NCBI GenBank assembly: GCA_947303855.1 | Contig: CAMYZO010000023.1 | Location: 1-41,794 of the forward strand | Length of the DNA: 41,794 bases | Reading direction: 5' to 3' | Origin: an uncultured Prevotellaceae bacterium | GTDB taxonomy: Bacteria > Bacteroidota > Bacteroidia > Bacteroidales > Bacteroidaceae | Part shown: positions 1 through 8,464 of the stretch, one piece after another | Numbering within the stretch: position 1 is the first letter of the stretch | How the letters are laid out: each line of letters starts with the position of its first letter | The notes under the pieces: generated by a model | The model's database searches: none | What the model was told of the DNA's origin: nothing | What the model saw: the letters and a program-made list of their open reading frames with translations, nothing else | Made by a program: the position numbers and the translations under genes

Positions 1-1
1 C

Positions 2-103
2 TACGTGGCTATCACGCCGACGCAGATTGACGTCACCCACTATGGCATCATGCAGACGCTGAAGAATTGGGATTTCGTTAAAATCGTAAATAGTAAACCG
101 TAA
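2..103 (+). CDS. surE: 5'/3'-nucleotidase SurE, C-terminal end (partial)
   Basis: Only the last 33 codons are in the window; the start lies to the left. The readable end contains AITPTQIDVTHYG followed by a short tail and TAA at 101-103. This resembles the C-terminal end of SurE, a metal-dependent nucleoside 5'/3'-monophosphatase. lpxB starts 6 nt after the stop, and surE-lpxB is a common neighbouring pair in Bacteroidetes, which supports the call. The active-site residues are outside the window, so identity rests on the C-terminal motif and the context. Confidence 0.8.
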   Translation, partial: YVAITPTQIDVTHYGIMQTLKNWDFVKIVNSKP

Positions 104-109
104 ATAACA

Positions 110-1234
110 ATGCGTTACTATCTGATAGCCGGCGAGGCCTCGGGCGACCTACATGCCTCGCGCCTCATGCGAGCGCTGAAAGCGAGAGATGACGGCGCAG
201 AGTTCCGCTTTTTTGGCGGCGACCTGATGGCAGCCGAGGGCGGAATGCTGGTAAAGCACTACCGTGAACTGGCCTATATGGGCTTCGTCCCCGTACTGCT
301 GCACCTGCCGACGATTCTCAAGAACATGAAGCGGTGTAAGGACGACATCAGAGCGTGGCAGCCTGACGTGGTCATCCTGGTTGACTATCCCGGCTTCAAC
401 CTTGATATAGCCAAGTTCGTGAAAGCCAGTGGCATCTGCCCCGTCTACTATTATATTTCGCCGAAGATATGGGCATGGAAGGAGTACCGCATCAAGGCCA
501 TCAAGCGCGACGTCGACGAACTCTTCTCCATCCTGCCTTTCGAGGTGGACTTCTTTGAGAAGAAGCACCACTATCCCATACATTATGTCGGCAATCCCAC
601 GGCCGACGAGGTGCGTGATTTTTTGTCGAACCTCGCACCTCGTACCTCGCACCTCGCACCTCGAAAAACCATAGCCCTCCTTGCCGGCTCCCGCAAGCAG
701 GAAATCAAAGACAACCTGCCCGCCATGCTCCAGGCTGTCAGGGATTATGCCGATGCTTATCAGATAGTCGTCGCCGGTGCCCCCTCTATAGAGCCGGAGT
801 ATTACCAGCAGTTCATGGCTGCCGCCCCCTATGCCCGCATCGTCTTTGGACAGACCTATCAGCTGCTCTCACAGGCTCATGCCGCTGTCGTCACCAGTGG
901 TACGGCTACCCTTGAGACAGCCCTGTTCCGCGTGCCGCAGGTGGTGTGCTACAAGACATTCTTGCCTAAGCTCGTCGGCTGGCTCCGCAAGCGCATCCTG
1001 AAGGTCAGGTATGTGTCGCTGGTAAATCTCATTGCCAACCGCGAGGTTGTCACCGAACTGGTGGCCGACACCTTCAGCGCGGAAGCCATCCGCTCTGAGT
1101 TGGCTGCCATCCTCGACGGCCCTGTCCGTCAGCGCATGCTCAGCGACTACGACTCCGTGTGGCAGATGCTTGGCACGCAGAAAGCCCCTGAGTGTGCTGC
1201 CCGTACGATGTACAGCCTGCTCGGAGGAGCCTGA
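110..1234 (+). CDS. lpxB: Lipid-A-disaccharide synthase LpxB
   Basis: LpxB is a GT19 glycosyltransferase that joins UDP-2,3-diacylglucosamine and lipid X into the lipid A disaccharide at the inner face of the cytoplasmic membrane. The 374-aa product has the usual length. It starts YLIAGEASGDLHASRL, the N-terminal LpxB signature, and carries FFGGDLMAAEGG, YYISPKIWAWKEYR, GNPTADEV, LLAGSRKQEI and VTSGTATLETAL in order. The ATG at 110 is 6 nt after the surE stop. Between GNPTADEV and LLAGSRK, where the family is variable in length, the protein holds the low-complexity peptide LAPRTSHLAPR, encoded by an imperfect 7-nt tandem repeat. Because no catalytic motif is touched, the enzyme is probably functional. 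The GH3 gene follows after 26 nt and may be co-transcribed. Confidence 0.96.
   Translation: MRYYLIAGEASGDLHASRLMRALKARDDGAEFRFFGGDLMAAEGGMLVKHYRELAYMGFVPVLLHLPTILKNMKRCKDDIRAWQPDVVILVDYPGFNLDIAKFVKASGICPVYYYISPKIWAWKEYRIKAIKRDVDELFSILPFEVDFFEKKHHYPIHYVGNPTADEVRDFLSNLAPRTSHLAPRKTIALLAGSRKQEIKDNLPAMLQAVRDYADAYQIVVAGAPSIEPEYYQQFMAAAPYARIVFGQTYQLLSQAHAAVVTSGTATLETALFRVPQVVCYKTFLPKLVGWLRKRILKVRYVSLVNLIANREVVTELVADTFSAEAIRSELAAILDGPVRQRMLSDYDSVWQMLGTQKAPECAARTMYSLLGGA
631..663 (+). repeat. Heptanucleotide tandem repeat inside lpxB
   Basis: Successive 7-nt units are CCTCGCA, CCTCGTA, CCTCGCA, CCTCGCA and a partial CCTCG. Seven is not a multiple of three, so the reading frame returns only every 21 nt and the repeat encodes a heptapeptide-type run (LAPRTSHLAPR). 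A gain or loss of one unit would frameshift lpxB. The related unit CCTCTCA occurs at 41733-41794 inside cusA. Confidence 0.9.
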
Positions 1235-1260
1235 TACAAGAAAAACAAACAATCTCAAAG

Positions 1261-3636
1261 ATGAGCCATCATATCAGACAAGCCGCAACCACCGTGCTGA
1301 CGGGCCTGACAGCCCTCCTGGCGGGTTGCACCACCATTACCGACATGGAACAGCAAGTAGACGAACTGTACGCCCGCATGCCGCAGGAGGAGCGCATCGC
1401 GCAACTGAGGAGCATGTATATGGACGACCTCTTCAACGACGAGGGACAATTAGACACGGCCAAGTGCCGCGAGCTGATACCTTACGGCATCGGCCACTTC
1501 TCGCAGTATGCCAGTCAGAAACCGCGTGACCCAAACGATTTGCGCGACCGCGTGGCAGCCCTTCAGCAGTGGCTGATGAAGCATACACCCAACGGCATTC
1601 CCGCCCTGTTTCACGAGGAAGTGCTGTCGGGCATCAATACCCAGGGAGCCACCATCTATCCCCAGCAGATAGGCCAGGCCTGCTCGTTCAATACGGAACT
1701 GGCAGAACTGAAGACACGCCAGACGGGTACTGCCATGCGCAAAATGGGTGGTGTGCTGTCGCTCTCGCCGATGGTCGATGTCTGTCGCACCCCTTCCTTC
1801 AACCGCCTGGAGGAGTCATACGGTGAGGATGCATACCTCTCGGCAGCCATGGGCGTGGCCTTCGTCAAGGGTCTGCAGCAGGGCGATTTGAAGCGCGGCG
1901 TGGGAGCCTGCTCAAAGCACTATCTGGGCTATGGTGGCGGTGGCGATGCCGCCGAGAAGGAACTGATGGAGGAAATCCTGCTGCCCCATGAGACCATGAT
2001 CAGGTTGGCTGGCAGCCGGGCGCTGATGCCGGGCTATCATGCCATGGCCGACAGTCAGGGCGACACCGTGAACTGCGTAGCCAACAGCCTGATTCTGAAG
2101 GATGTCCTGCGCGGCTACTTAGGCTTCGACGGCATGGTGGTCAGCGACTATACGGCCATCGACCAGTTGCCGGGACTTGAAACGCCTGTCGAAAAGGCCG
2201 CTGCTGCCATCAATGCCGGCAACGACGTGGACTTCCCCGTCGGTGCCAACTATGTGTACCTGCAGGAGGCCATCGGCAAGGGACTGGTGAAGGCCGAGGC
2301 GCTGGAGCGGGCCGTGAAAGACGTGCTGCGCTATAAGCTGCGTGCCGGACTTATGGACGAGAACCCCTATCTCTACAGCACGGAGCGTATCGTCCTCGAC
2401 ACGCCCAAGGAGCGCCAGACGGCTTACGACATTGCCGTGCAGTCGGTGGTGCTGCTTGAGAACAACGGAATACTACCCATCGGCAAGCCCCTCAGCTCGA
2501 CGAACATTCTCCTCACAGGCCCTAACGCCAACACGCTGTGGGCCATGTGTGGCGACTATTCCTTCCCTGCCATGTCCTACTTCTGGAAGAAGTTGGAGCA
2601 AGACTACGACAATCCCCACGTGGTGACACTGTTGGAAGGCATGGAGGCAAGGAAACCGGAAAATGTCAATATCCTCTATTCACGCGGATGCGACTGGACG
2701 GAAGAGATAGAGACCGACTTCAAGAGGGGCGGCGACGCACGTGCCTGGGAGTATGAGATCCTGCACCGTAAGGTGGACTCCGGCGAGAAGGCCGACAAGC
2801 AGGAAGCACTAAAAATGGCTCGCCAGGCCGATGTGATTATCGCTGCCGTTGGCGAGAACGTCATGCTCTGCGGCGAAAACCGCGACCGCCGGGGACTGCG
2901 ACTGCCGGGCCGTCAGGAGCAGTATGTCGAGCAGCTCATTGCCACCGGGCACCCTGTTGTCCTGGTGGTCTTCGGTGGTCGTGCCCAGGTTATCTCCGAC
3001 ATTGCCAAGCGGTGTGCCGCCGTCATACAAGCCTGGTATCCCGGCGAGGAGGGTGGCCATGCCGTTGCCGATATTCTCTATGGCAGGGTGTCGCCTTCGG
3101 CCAAACTGTCTGTCAGCTATCCCAATACTGAGGTTTACGCCCCGATGTGCTATAACTACGCAGCACAGCAGGAGCCGCGTGTACAGTGGCCTTTCGGCTA
3201 TGGTCTGAGCTATACGACGTTCGACTACAGCAACTTGCAGATGGCTGAGGAGATTTCAACTGAAGACCCGGGCCTCACCCTCTCGTTCGAGGTGAAGAAC
3301 ACCGGAAAGATGGCTGCCGATGAGATTGCCCAGATTTACCTGTCGCCTGCTACCGCCGGCCTGCCTGTCCGTCCCCTGCAGTTGCAGGGCTTTGCCCGTG
3401 TTTCCTTGCAGCCGGGCGAGAGTAAGACCGTCAGTGTGAAACTCTTTACTGAGCAGTTCGGCTATTACAGCCATGAAGGCCGGCGACAGTGGAATGTCTG
3501 TCCCGGCACCTTCATCGTCAAGATTGGTAGTTCGTCTGCCGACATGAGGCTGCAGAAGAAAGTCACGCTGAAAGGTACTCCCGTCAGCAAACCACTGAGA
3601 GAGTACTATTTCTCTGAGTGTACTGTGGCGAAATAA
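1261..3636 (+). CDS. GH3 family beta-glucosidase-like lipoprotein
   Basis: This is a 791-aa glycoside hydrolase family 3 protein. The ATG at 1261 is preferred over an upstream one at 1192, because 1192 overlaps lpxB while 1261 gives a clean lipoprotein signal peptide with LLAGC (Cys23). It is therefore predicted to be membrane-anchored in the periplasm or at the outer membrane. The N-terminal TIM-barrel domain contains FHEEVLSG and KHYLGYGGG, and VVSDYTAID, where D296 is the expected nucleophile. The C-terminal alpha/beta sandwich holds GENRDRRGLRLPGRQEQ, and a fibronectin III-like domain follows PFGYGLSYTTFDYS. The natural substrate (beta-glucoside, xyloside or other) cannot be read from the sequence. 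The gene sits between lpxB and cdsA, an unexpected place for a glycosidase. Its stop is 1 nt from the convergent cdsA stop. Confidence 0.9.
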   Translation: MSHHIRQAATTVLTGLTALLAGCTTITDMEQQVDELYARMPQEERIAQLRSMYMDDLFNDEGQLDTAKCRELIPYGIGHFSQYASQKPRDPNDLRDRVAALQQWLMKHTPNGIPALFHEEVLSGINTQGATIYPQQIGQACSFNTELAELKTRQTGTAMRKMGGVLSLSPMVDVCRTPSFNRLEESYGEDAYLSAAMGVAFVKGLQQGDLKRGVGACSKHYLGYGGGGDAAEKELMEEILLPHETMIRLAGSRALMPGYHAMADSQGDTVNCVANSLILKDVLRGYLGFDGMVVSDYTAIDQLPGLETPVEKAAAAINAGNDVDFPVGANYVYLQEAIGKGLVKAEALERAVKDVLRYKLRAGLMDENPYLYSTERIVLDTPKERQTAYDIAVQSVVLLENNGILPIGKPLSSTNILLTGPNANTLWAMCGDYSFPAMSYFWKKLEQDYDNPHVVTLLEGMEARKPENVNILYSRGCDWTEEIETDFKRGGDARAWEYEILHRKVDSGEKADKQEALKMARQADVIIAAVGENVMLCGENRDRRGLRLPGRQEQYVEQLIATGHPVVLVVFGGRAQVISDIAKRCAAVIQAWYPGEEGGHAVADILYGRVSPSAKLSVSYPNTEVYAPMCYNYAAQQEPRVQWPFGYGLSYTTFDYSNLQMAEEISTEDPGLTLSFEVKNTGKMAADEIAQIYLSPATAGLPVRPLQLQGFARVSLQPGESKTVSVKLFTEQFGYYSHEGRRQWNVCPGTFIVKIGSSSADMRLQKKVTLKGTPVSKPLREYYFSECTVAK

Positions 3637-3637
3637 T

Positions 3638-4486
3638 CTAAATCAGGGTCAGCGTGTAGAGGTAGACCACTGCGGCTGGAACGGCCATCAGCGTGGAGTC
3701 GAAACGGTCGAGCATTCCGCCGTGACCAGGCAGAATCTTACCGCTGTCTTTGATGCCTAACGTGCGCTTGAAGAGCGACTCGATAAGGTCGCCCCAAGTG
3801 CCGAAGACCACTATCACCAGACCCAGTCCGGCCCATTCTGCTGCTGACAGGCCGAGGTCGTTAACACCGTACTGCTCGGTGAGATACCAGACGAGCACGG
3901 CTGCTGCCATCACCAGCAGTCCGCCGCCGATGCTGCCTTCCCACGACTTGCCCGGCGAGATGCGGGGGAACAGCTTATGCCGTCCCAGGAGCGAGCCTAC
4001 GCAGTAGGCGCCGGCATCGTTTATCCATAGGAAGACGAAGACGCTGAGCGGTGCCAGGTAGCTGTACTGGATGTTATAGCCGTTAGAACGGAAGGCCAGC
4101 ACGTTGAGCAGCGAGAGGGGTAGGGCAATGTACAGTTGCGACAGCATGGTGTAGGCCCAGTTGTTGATGGGGTCCTTGGCCTTCATGTACAGTTCGGCTA
4201 CCATCAGGTAGATGATGCTGACCAGATAGGGGATGAAGACCGTGGCTGGTGTCAGCCCGCTGTTGTAGCCCATCATCGCCAGGAACAGATAGATGCCCGA
4301 GATGGTGCAGATGAAGCGGTTGATGCTGATGAAAGGCCTGTCGTTGACCAGCGAGCAATACTCCCAGATGGTCATGCCGGTGACAATGCAGAACAGCGTT
4401 GTCATGGCCTGCGGGTTCAGGAAACTGGTGACAATGACTGCCACAAAGAACACGCTGGTGATGGTACGGATAATGAAATTCTTCAT
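3638..4486 (-). CDS. cdsA: Phosphatidate cytidylyltransferase CdsA
   Basis: CdsA makes CDP-diacylglycerol from phosphatidate and CTP, the branch point of phospholipid synthesis, in the inner membrane. The 282-aa protein is made of successive hydrophobic segments. It has PRISPGKSWEGSIGG and the signature KDSGKILPGHGGMLDRFDS near the C-terminus, followed by a last membrane segment. Its start overlaps the ftsH stop by 4 nt (ATGA), so translation is probably coupled. It is the last gene of rsfS-ftsH-cdsA. No obvious terminator separates it from the convergent GH3 gene. Confidence 0.95.
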   Translation of the reverse strand: MKNFIIRTITSVFFVAVIVTSFLNPQAMTTLFCIVTGMTIWEYCSLVNDRPFISINRFICTISGIYLFLAMMGYNSGLTPATVFIPYLVSIIYLMVAELYMKAKDPINNWAYTMLSQLYIALPLSLLNVLAFRSNGYNIQYSYLAPLSVFVFLWINDAGAYCVGSLLGRHKLFPRISPGKSWEGSIGGGLLVMAAAVLVWYLTEQYGVNDLGLSAAEWAGLGLVIVVFGTWGDLIESLFKRTLGIKDSGKILPGHGGMLDRFDSTLMAVPAAVVYLYTLTLI

Positions 4487-6519
4487 GCTTGGCCCTCCTC
4501 CTTTTGTTTAGCTTCTAATTCCAGTTGCTTGCCGCGCTCTTCGGCCATGCGCTCGGCATCGGCCCGCATCTGAGCCTCCAACAGCTCCTCGGCACGGCTG
4601 GTCCAGGGACGCTTGCCGAAGATTCTCTCTACGTCCTCGGCAAAGATAACCTCGCGCTCTACCAGCAGCTGTGCCAGCTGGGCGTGGCCGTCCTTGTGCT
4701 CTGTCAGTATCTTCTTGGCGCGGTCGTACTGCTCGTTAATCATCTTCAGCACCTCGTCGTCCATCAGCTTCGCCGTCTCCTCAGAGTAGGGACGCTGGAA
4801 CTGGTACTCGGCGTTGTTATAATAGCATACGTTGGGCAGCTTGTCCGACATGCCGGCGTAGGCTATCATGCCGTAGGCCTGCTTTGTGGTGCGCTCCAGG
4901 TCGTTCATGGCACCAGTAGAGATATGTCCTATGAAGAGCTCTTCGGCAGCACGTCCGCCCAGCAGCGAGCACATCTCGTCGAGCATGGCCTCCTTGGTCT
5001 GCAGCACACGCTCCTCAGGCAGGTACCACGCAGCACCTAAGGCCTGACCACGGGGCACTATCGACACCTTGACCAGCGGGTTGGCAAACTCCGTGAACCA
5101 CGAGATGGTGGCGTGGCCGGCTTCGTGGATGGCTATAGAGCGCTTCTCCGACTCGGTCATCACCTTCGTCTTCTTCTCCAGACCGCCGATGATGCGGTCG
5201 ACAGCGTCAAGGAAGTCCTGCTTGCCTACCTTCTCACGGTCGAAGCGGGCCGCTATCAGCGCCGCCTCGTTGCAGACGTTGGCAATGTCGGCACCCGAGA
5301 AGCCCGGCGTCTGGCGGGCCAGGAAGTCTACGTCGACGTCTTCGGCCAGCTTCAGCGGCTTCAGATGGACATGGAACACCTCCTTGCGCTCGTTCAGGTC
5401 AGGCAGGTCTACATGTATCTGGCGGTCGAAGCGTCCGGCGCGCAGCAGCGCCGAGTCGAGCATGTCGGCACGGTTGGTGGCGGCCAGGGTGATGATGCCG
5501 CTGTTGGTGCCGAAGCCGTCCATCTCGGTCAGCAGGGCGTTCAGCGTGTTTTCGCGCTCGTCATTGCCGCCCATGGCAGGATTCTTGGAGCGTGCCCGGC
5601 CCACGGCGTCAATCTCGTCGATGAAGATGATGCAGGGAGCCTTTGACTTGGCCTGCTCAAACAGGTCGCGCACACGTGACGCGCCCACGCCTACGAACAT
5701 TTCTACAAAGTCACTGCCCGACATCGAGAAGAACGGTACGCCGGCCTCGCCAGCCACGGCCTTGGCCAGCAGCGTCTTACCCGTTCCCGGAGGCCCCACG
5801 AGCAGGGCGCCCTTGGGTATCTTGCCGCCCAGCTCGGTGTATTTCTGAGGGTTCTTCAGGAAGTCCACTATCTCCTGCATCTCCTGCTTGGCACCGGCCT
5901 GTCCGGCCACGTCCTTGAAGGTGATGCCCAGTTCGCCACCTTTCTCATACATCTTAGCCTTCGACTTGCCCACGCTGAAGACACCGCTGCCAAAGCCACT
6001 GGCCATGCCGCCTCCCATGCGCCGGAAAATCAGCATCCACAGGCCGAAGATAATCATGAGTGGCAGCAGACTGTAGAAGAGATCGCCAATGAAGCTGCCG
6101 CCCGACTTGTTGGCATAGCTCAGCTTACCCTTGAACTTCCCCTCCTCGCGCTTCTTGTCGAGGAACTGTTCCACCTGATCTACCGAGCCTATCTCAACGT
6201 CGACGTAGGGCGAAGTGCCTGTCTGCTGGTGCCCGGCACCGAACACGTCGCGTATGTGTTCTGCCTTGACGTACATCTTCAGCGTGTTCTGGTTCTTGTT
6301 CACCACTATCTTGTCGGCGTAGCCATGCTCCACGAAACCCTTGAAGTCGGTATAGGTCGACTCGGTGTGTGCCTGTGAGGCCCCCACACCGTCGCCCGAC
6401 GTTGTCAGGTAGAGCATGCCCAGTGTCATGATGGCAATAAAGTATATCCAGTTCATGTTGAACCGGGGCATATTCATTTTTGGCCCGTTGTCGGGGGCTG
6501 GTCGTTTTTGCTGTTCCAT
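4483..6519 (-). CDS. ftsH: ATP-dependent zinc metalloprotease FtsH
   Basis: FtsH is a membrane-anchored hexameric AAA+ protease that degrades misfolded membrane proteins and some regulatory cytosolic proteins. The 678-aa product has a first membrane segment around residues 24-40, an extracytoplasmic domain to about 145, and a second membrane segment at 148-166. The AAA domain has Walker A GPPGTGKT at 242-249, Walker B IIFIDEID at 297-304 and the second region of homology with [19 protein letters not shown]. The zinc site is HEAGH at 465-469. The C-terminus is a charged Glu/Lys-rich helix. The start overlaps the rsfS stop by one base (TGATG), indicating coupled translation. Confidence 0.98.
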   Translation of the reverse strand: MEQQKRPAPDNGPKMNMPRFNMNWIYFIAIMTLGMLYLTTSGDGVGASQAHTESTYTDFKGFVEHGYADKIVVNKNQNTLKMYVKAEHIRDVFGAGHQQTGTSPYVDVEIGSVDQVEQFLDKKREEGKFKGKLSYANKSGGSFIGDLFYSLLPLMIIFGLWMLIFRRMGGGMASGFGSGVFSVGKSKAKMYEKGGELGITFKDVAGQAGAKQEMQEIVDFLKNPQKYTELGGKIPKGALLVGPPGTGKTLLAKAVAGEAGVPFFSMSGSDFVEMFVGVGASRVRDLFEQAKSKAPCIIFIDEIDAVGRARSKNPAMGGNDERENTLNALLTEMDGFGTNSGIITLAATNRADMLDSALLRAGRFDRQIHVDLPDLNERKEVFHVHLKPLKLAEDVDVDFLARQTPGFSGADIANVCNEAALIAARFDREKVGKQDFLDAVDRIIGGLEKKTKVMTESEKRSIAIHEAGHATISWFTEFANPLVKVSIVPRGQALGAAWYLPEERVLQTKEAMLDEMCSLLGGRAAEELFIGHISTGAMNDLERTTKQAYGMIAYAGMSDKLPNVCYYNNAEYQFQRPYSEETAKLMDDEVLKMINEQYDRAKKILTEHKDGHAQLAQLLVEREVIFAEDVERIFGKRPWTSRAEELLEAQMRADAERMAEERGKQLELEAKQKEEGQA

Positions 6520-6878
6520 CAGTCTAAATCAGGTATTCTTGTTAATGTTGCATCGTCCCATAAGTGCTCTAAGTCATAATAGTCCCGTACGTCGGGCAGG
6601 AAGATGTGTACCAGCACGTCACCATAGTCCATGGCTACCCACTGGGCGTTCTCCAGACCAACGACATGGGCGGGCCGCTCGTCAAGTTCCTTCCGGGCAA
6701 ACTCGCCCACTGAGTCGGCTATGGCCTCTACCTGGCTGGGGGAGTTTCCTTGGCAGATGACGAAATAATGGCAGATAGTGCCGTCGATGCCGCTCAGGTC
6801 GGCAACAACAATGCCGCTTCCCTTTTTTTCTTGTACTCCTTGAATAATTGTGTCTACTAACTGTTTTACTTGTTCCAT
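6519..6878 (-). CDS. rsfS: Ribosomal silencing factor RsfS
   Basis: RsfS (YbeB/Iojap family) binds ribosomal protein L14 and blocks subunit joining when nutrients are low. The chosen start, ATG at 6876-6878, gives 119 aa, the usual family length. The longer reading to 6935 would run across the promoter-like element at 6902-6909. Visible family features are KKGSGIVVADLSG, HYFVICQGNSPSQVEAIAD, NAQWVAMDYGDVLVHIF and the end RDYYDLEHLWDDA. It is the first gene of the rsfS-ftsH-cdsA operon. Confidence 0.93.
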   Translation of the reverse strand: MEQVKQLVDTIIQGVQEKKGSGIVVADLSGIDGTICHYFVICQGNSPSQVEAIADSVGEFARKELDERPAHVVGLENAQWVAMDYGDVLVHIFLPDVRDYYDLEHLWDDATLTRIPDLD

Positions 6879-6901
6879 TCTGTTGTATGCAAATGCAGCT
6901 G

Positions 6902-6909
6902 CAAAGATA
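6902..6909 (-). promoter_or_regulatory. Promoter -7 element of rsfS-ftsH-cdsA
   Basis: On the minus strand the sequence reads TATCTTTG, matching the Bacteroidetes -7 consensus TAnnTTTG, 23 nt upstream of the rsfS ATG. The upstream -33 box is weak. Confidence 0.65.
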
Positions 6910-6981
6910 GTGCTTTTTATCTGATTCACCTTCATAAACGCACAAATTTTGAGTATTTTTAAAAAAAAAACGCCGAAAAGT

Positions 6982-7012
6982 TTTGGCGGTTTCAGAAAAA
7001 GTAGTACCTTTG
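6982..7012 (+). promoter_or_regulatory. Promoter of tRNA-Gln
   Basis: TTTG at 6982-6985, a 19-nt spacer and TACCTTTG at 7005-7012 match the Bacteroidetes housekeeping consensus TTTG-N19-TAnnTTTG exactly. The element lies 31 nt upstream of the mature tRNA 5' end. Confidence 0.88.
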
Positions 7013-7043
7013 CACCCGCAAATCAGAAATTTGCATCCTCGAT

Positions 7044-7114
7044 TGGGGTATGGTGTAATGGTAACACTACAGATTCTGGTCCTGTCATTCTTGGTTCGAG
7101 TCCGAGTACCCCAA
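7044..7114 (+). tRNA. tRNA-Gln (anticodon CTG)
   Basis: A full cloverleaf can be drawn. The acceptor stem TGGGGTA pairs with TACCCCA, the D arm contains AATGGTA, and the anticodon loop TTCTGGT has anticodon CTG. The T loop is TTCGAGT, and the discriminator is A. The 3' CCA is not encoded (ACA follows). By alignment with E. coli tRNA-Gln, the 31:39 pair at the base of the anticodon loop is A-C rather than Watson-Crick. The gene is monocistronic, with promoter and terminator on either side. Confidence 0.96.
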
Positions 7115-7121
7115 CAGAAAG

Positions 7122-7165
7122 AATCGCTAAATGCTTAAAATCAAGCGCTTAGCGATTTTTCTTTT
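7122..7165 (+). terminator. Rho-independent terminator after tRNA-Gln
   Basis: AATCGCTAA (7122-7130) pairs with TTAGCGATT (7149-7157), with extra GCTT/AAGC pairing inside. A T-rich tract (TTTCTTTT) follows. It starts 8 nt after the tRNA. Confidence 0.88.
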
Positions 7166-7495
7166 CTCCTTTTCCCGTATTTTTCCCGTGATAGTGGCTC
7201 TAACATACCTCTGGTATTGGTAAAAAAACGGGCTGAGTCCGAAAAAACAACTCAATTTCGCAGTTCTTAACCGGTTACATTGTTTTGTTAGGTAAGGTGT
7301 TCATGAAATTCTCTAATTCCCTTATGTCGGCGGGTGTTGATCTGTAGGTCTTCATTATTTCTTACTTGCTTCAATTCCTGTTTTTATCGAAAAAAAATAA
7401 TGAGATTTTTGAGCAGTGGTTGATACTCTCGCGTAGCCGATTCTCATAGTCGTTACTATTGTTACTAAAGAAAATATGTTTTTAATCCAAATACC
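7166..7495. other. AT-rich intergenic region beside the tRNA
   Basis: No supported gene was found between the tRNA terminator and the Fic-like relic. A 26-codon ORF on the minus strand (7275-7355) has no recognisable features. The near-repeated TTTTTCCCGT at 7171-7195 and poly-A runs are present, but no integrase and no clear duplicate of the tRNA 3' end. Confidence 0.5.
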
Positions 7496-7989
7496 CTATT
7501 CTTCGGCGAGATGTCCTACAGAGGCCAACCAGTGGTTCTGTATTGTCCCCTTGCTTTCATTTCCCTGATAGCATCGTCCGCAGAGTATGGCGGCAAAGAC
7601 GCTTGAAACTTTTTTGCCTATTTCTGCGGCAATTTGTTTCTGGGTTGCAGTAGGCTCTTGTTGTATGACACGAAGCACGGCGATTTCTTCCAAAGTGCAA
7701 TTTTTGCACTTTGGAGGCAGTAAAAGTGCAGATTTTGCACTTTGAACCAACTCTTTTGCACTTTGGGATTCATTTGTTGCACTTTGACGCTCAACTTCTG
7801 GTTTCCAGTCCAAGTGCATTTCCCGGTTGCGGAGTGGCGTTGTCTCGCCAAGCAGCATATTGCGGAAGAATTGCTCCAAAAACACTGTTGTTTCGGTTAT
7901 TCCAGCTTGCAGGTTGCTGTAGTTGGCCCGCCTTGACGGATATATTCGTCGAGACCTTTGTACAGCTCTTTGCCTTTTGATTCGTCCAT
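7496..7989 (-). pseudogene. Relic of a Fic-family protein with C-terminal winged helix
   Basis: Coding matches lie in shifting frames on the minus strand. An ATG at 7987-7989 opens MDESKGKELYKGLDEYIRQG, which resembles the N-terminal region of Bacteroidetes Fic proteins. It then stops, and the next frame continues with NYSNLQAG and TTVFLEQFFRNMLLGE, like the region after the Fic core. A winged-helix start follows (EEIAVLRVIQQEPTATQKQ). There, at a run of six A (plus-strand T at 7610-7615), another frame gives AIREMKARG before the first frame resumes with GTIQNHW. The catalytic Fic motif HxFx(D/E)GN(G/K)R is absent, so the centre has been lost. The family assignment rests on the end fragments and is moderate. 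The decayed state is clear from the frame changes. Confidence 0.55.
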
Positions 7990-8029
7990 ATTCTTTAAGC
8001 TTCTTATATATAGTTCAAAAATCGGAATC

Positions 8030-8117
8030 GGGCGGTCGCTCGCAGATATGGGTCCGGTCGCTCGCAGATGTGAGGGCGGCCGCCCGAATATATAAGGGCG
8101 GACGCCCACAACGAGAC
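8030..8117. repeat. Four 22-bp tandem repeats with palindromic core
   Basis: Cores begin at 8033, 8055, 8077 and 8099, an exact 22-bp period. The first two share CGGTCGCTCGCAGAT. The third and fourth have GGGCGGCCGCCC and GGGCGGACGCCC, dyad-symmetric versions of the same core, separated by ATATATAA. The array lies between the Fic relic and the hsdS relic. There are no unique spacers, so it is not a CRISPR array. Two helical turns per unit would place every core on the same DNA face. Confidence 0.85.
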
Positions 8118-8181
8118 AGGTGCCGTCTTAATCCCTGTTTGCTTACGGTTTACTCCTTGTTTCATGCCTGCTTTCTCCCTG

Positions 8182-8464
8182 TTAGGTTCCTTTATATAAT
8201 GATGCAACGTTCTTTATTCGACATGCTCTCCACCCTTCAGGAATCTCTCCAATCCAGTCGATGCCAGAGGGTACGAGTTTGGCATTTGGATTAAGACCTT
8301 TTGTAACGGCCTCAGTAATGACGCTCTGCTTATAGGCTTTCAGTTCCTCAATCATCTGCTCCTGCAGCCCTATAAGCGAATCTATTTCGTCAGACTTTTT
8401 TTCCTCTTATAATGTCCCAATCTGAAGGAATTTGCTTCATCCAGGGAATTCCACTATCCTTGTA
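8182..8464 (-). pseudogene. hsdS: Relic of type I restriction specificity subunit HsdS
   Basis: On the minus strand from 8464 the sequence encodes YKDSGIPWMKQIPSDWDIIR, the typical N-terminus of an HsdS target-recognition half. It then hits a stop after an A-rich run (plus 8396-8402). In another frame it resumes with SDEIDSLIGLQEQMIEEL, KAYKQSVITEAVTKGL and SGIDWIGEIPEGW, the central conserved helix and the start of the second recognition domain, and ends at TAA (8182-8184). Recognition domain 1 (about 150 aa) is missing and domain 2 stops after its first residues, so no DNA specificity could remain. The relic directly abuts the truncated DUF1016 gene. Confidence 0.8.

Noticed and set aside
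1192..1260. Upstream start for the GH3 protein
   Set aside because: It overlaps lpxB and places 23 polar residues before a clean lipoprotein signal peptide.
6949..7152. A 67-codon open frame across the tRNA region
   Set aside because: It overlaps the tRNA promoter, the tRNA itself and its terminator, and has no protein-like features.
7234..7241. Possible second copy of the tRNA 3' region (GAGTCCGA) as an attachment site
   Set aside because: Only 8 bp match and the acceptor-stem end is missing, so it is likely chance.
7275..7355. 26-codon minus-strand ORF between the tRNA and the Fic relic
   Set aside because: No ribosome-binding context, family motif or conservation evidence; could be chance.
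8030..8117. CRISPR array
   Set aside because: The units are contiguous 22-bp repeats without unique spacers and without cas genes nearby.
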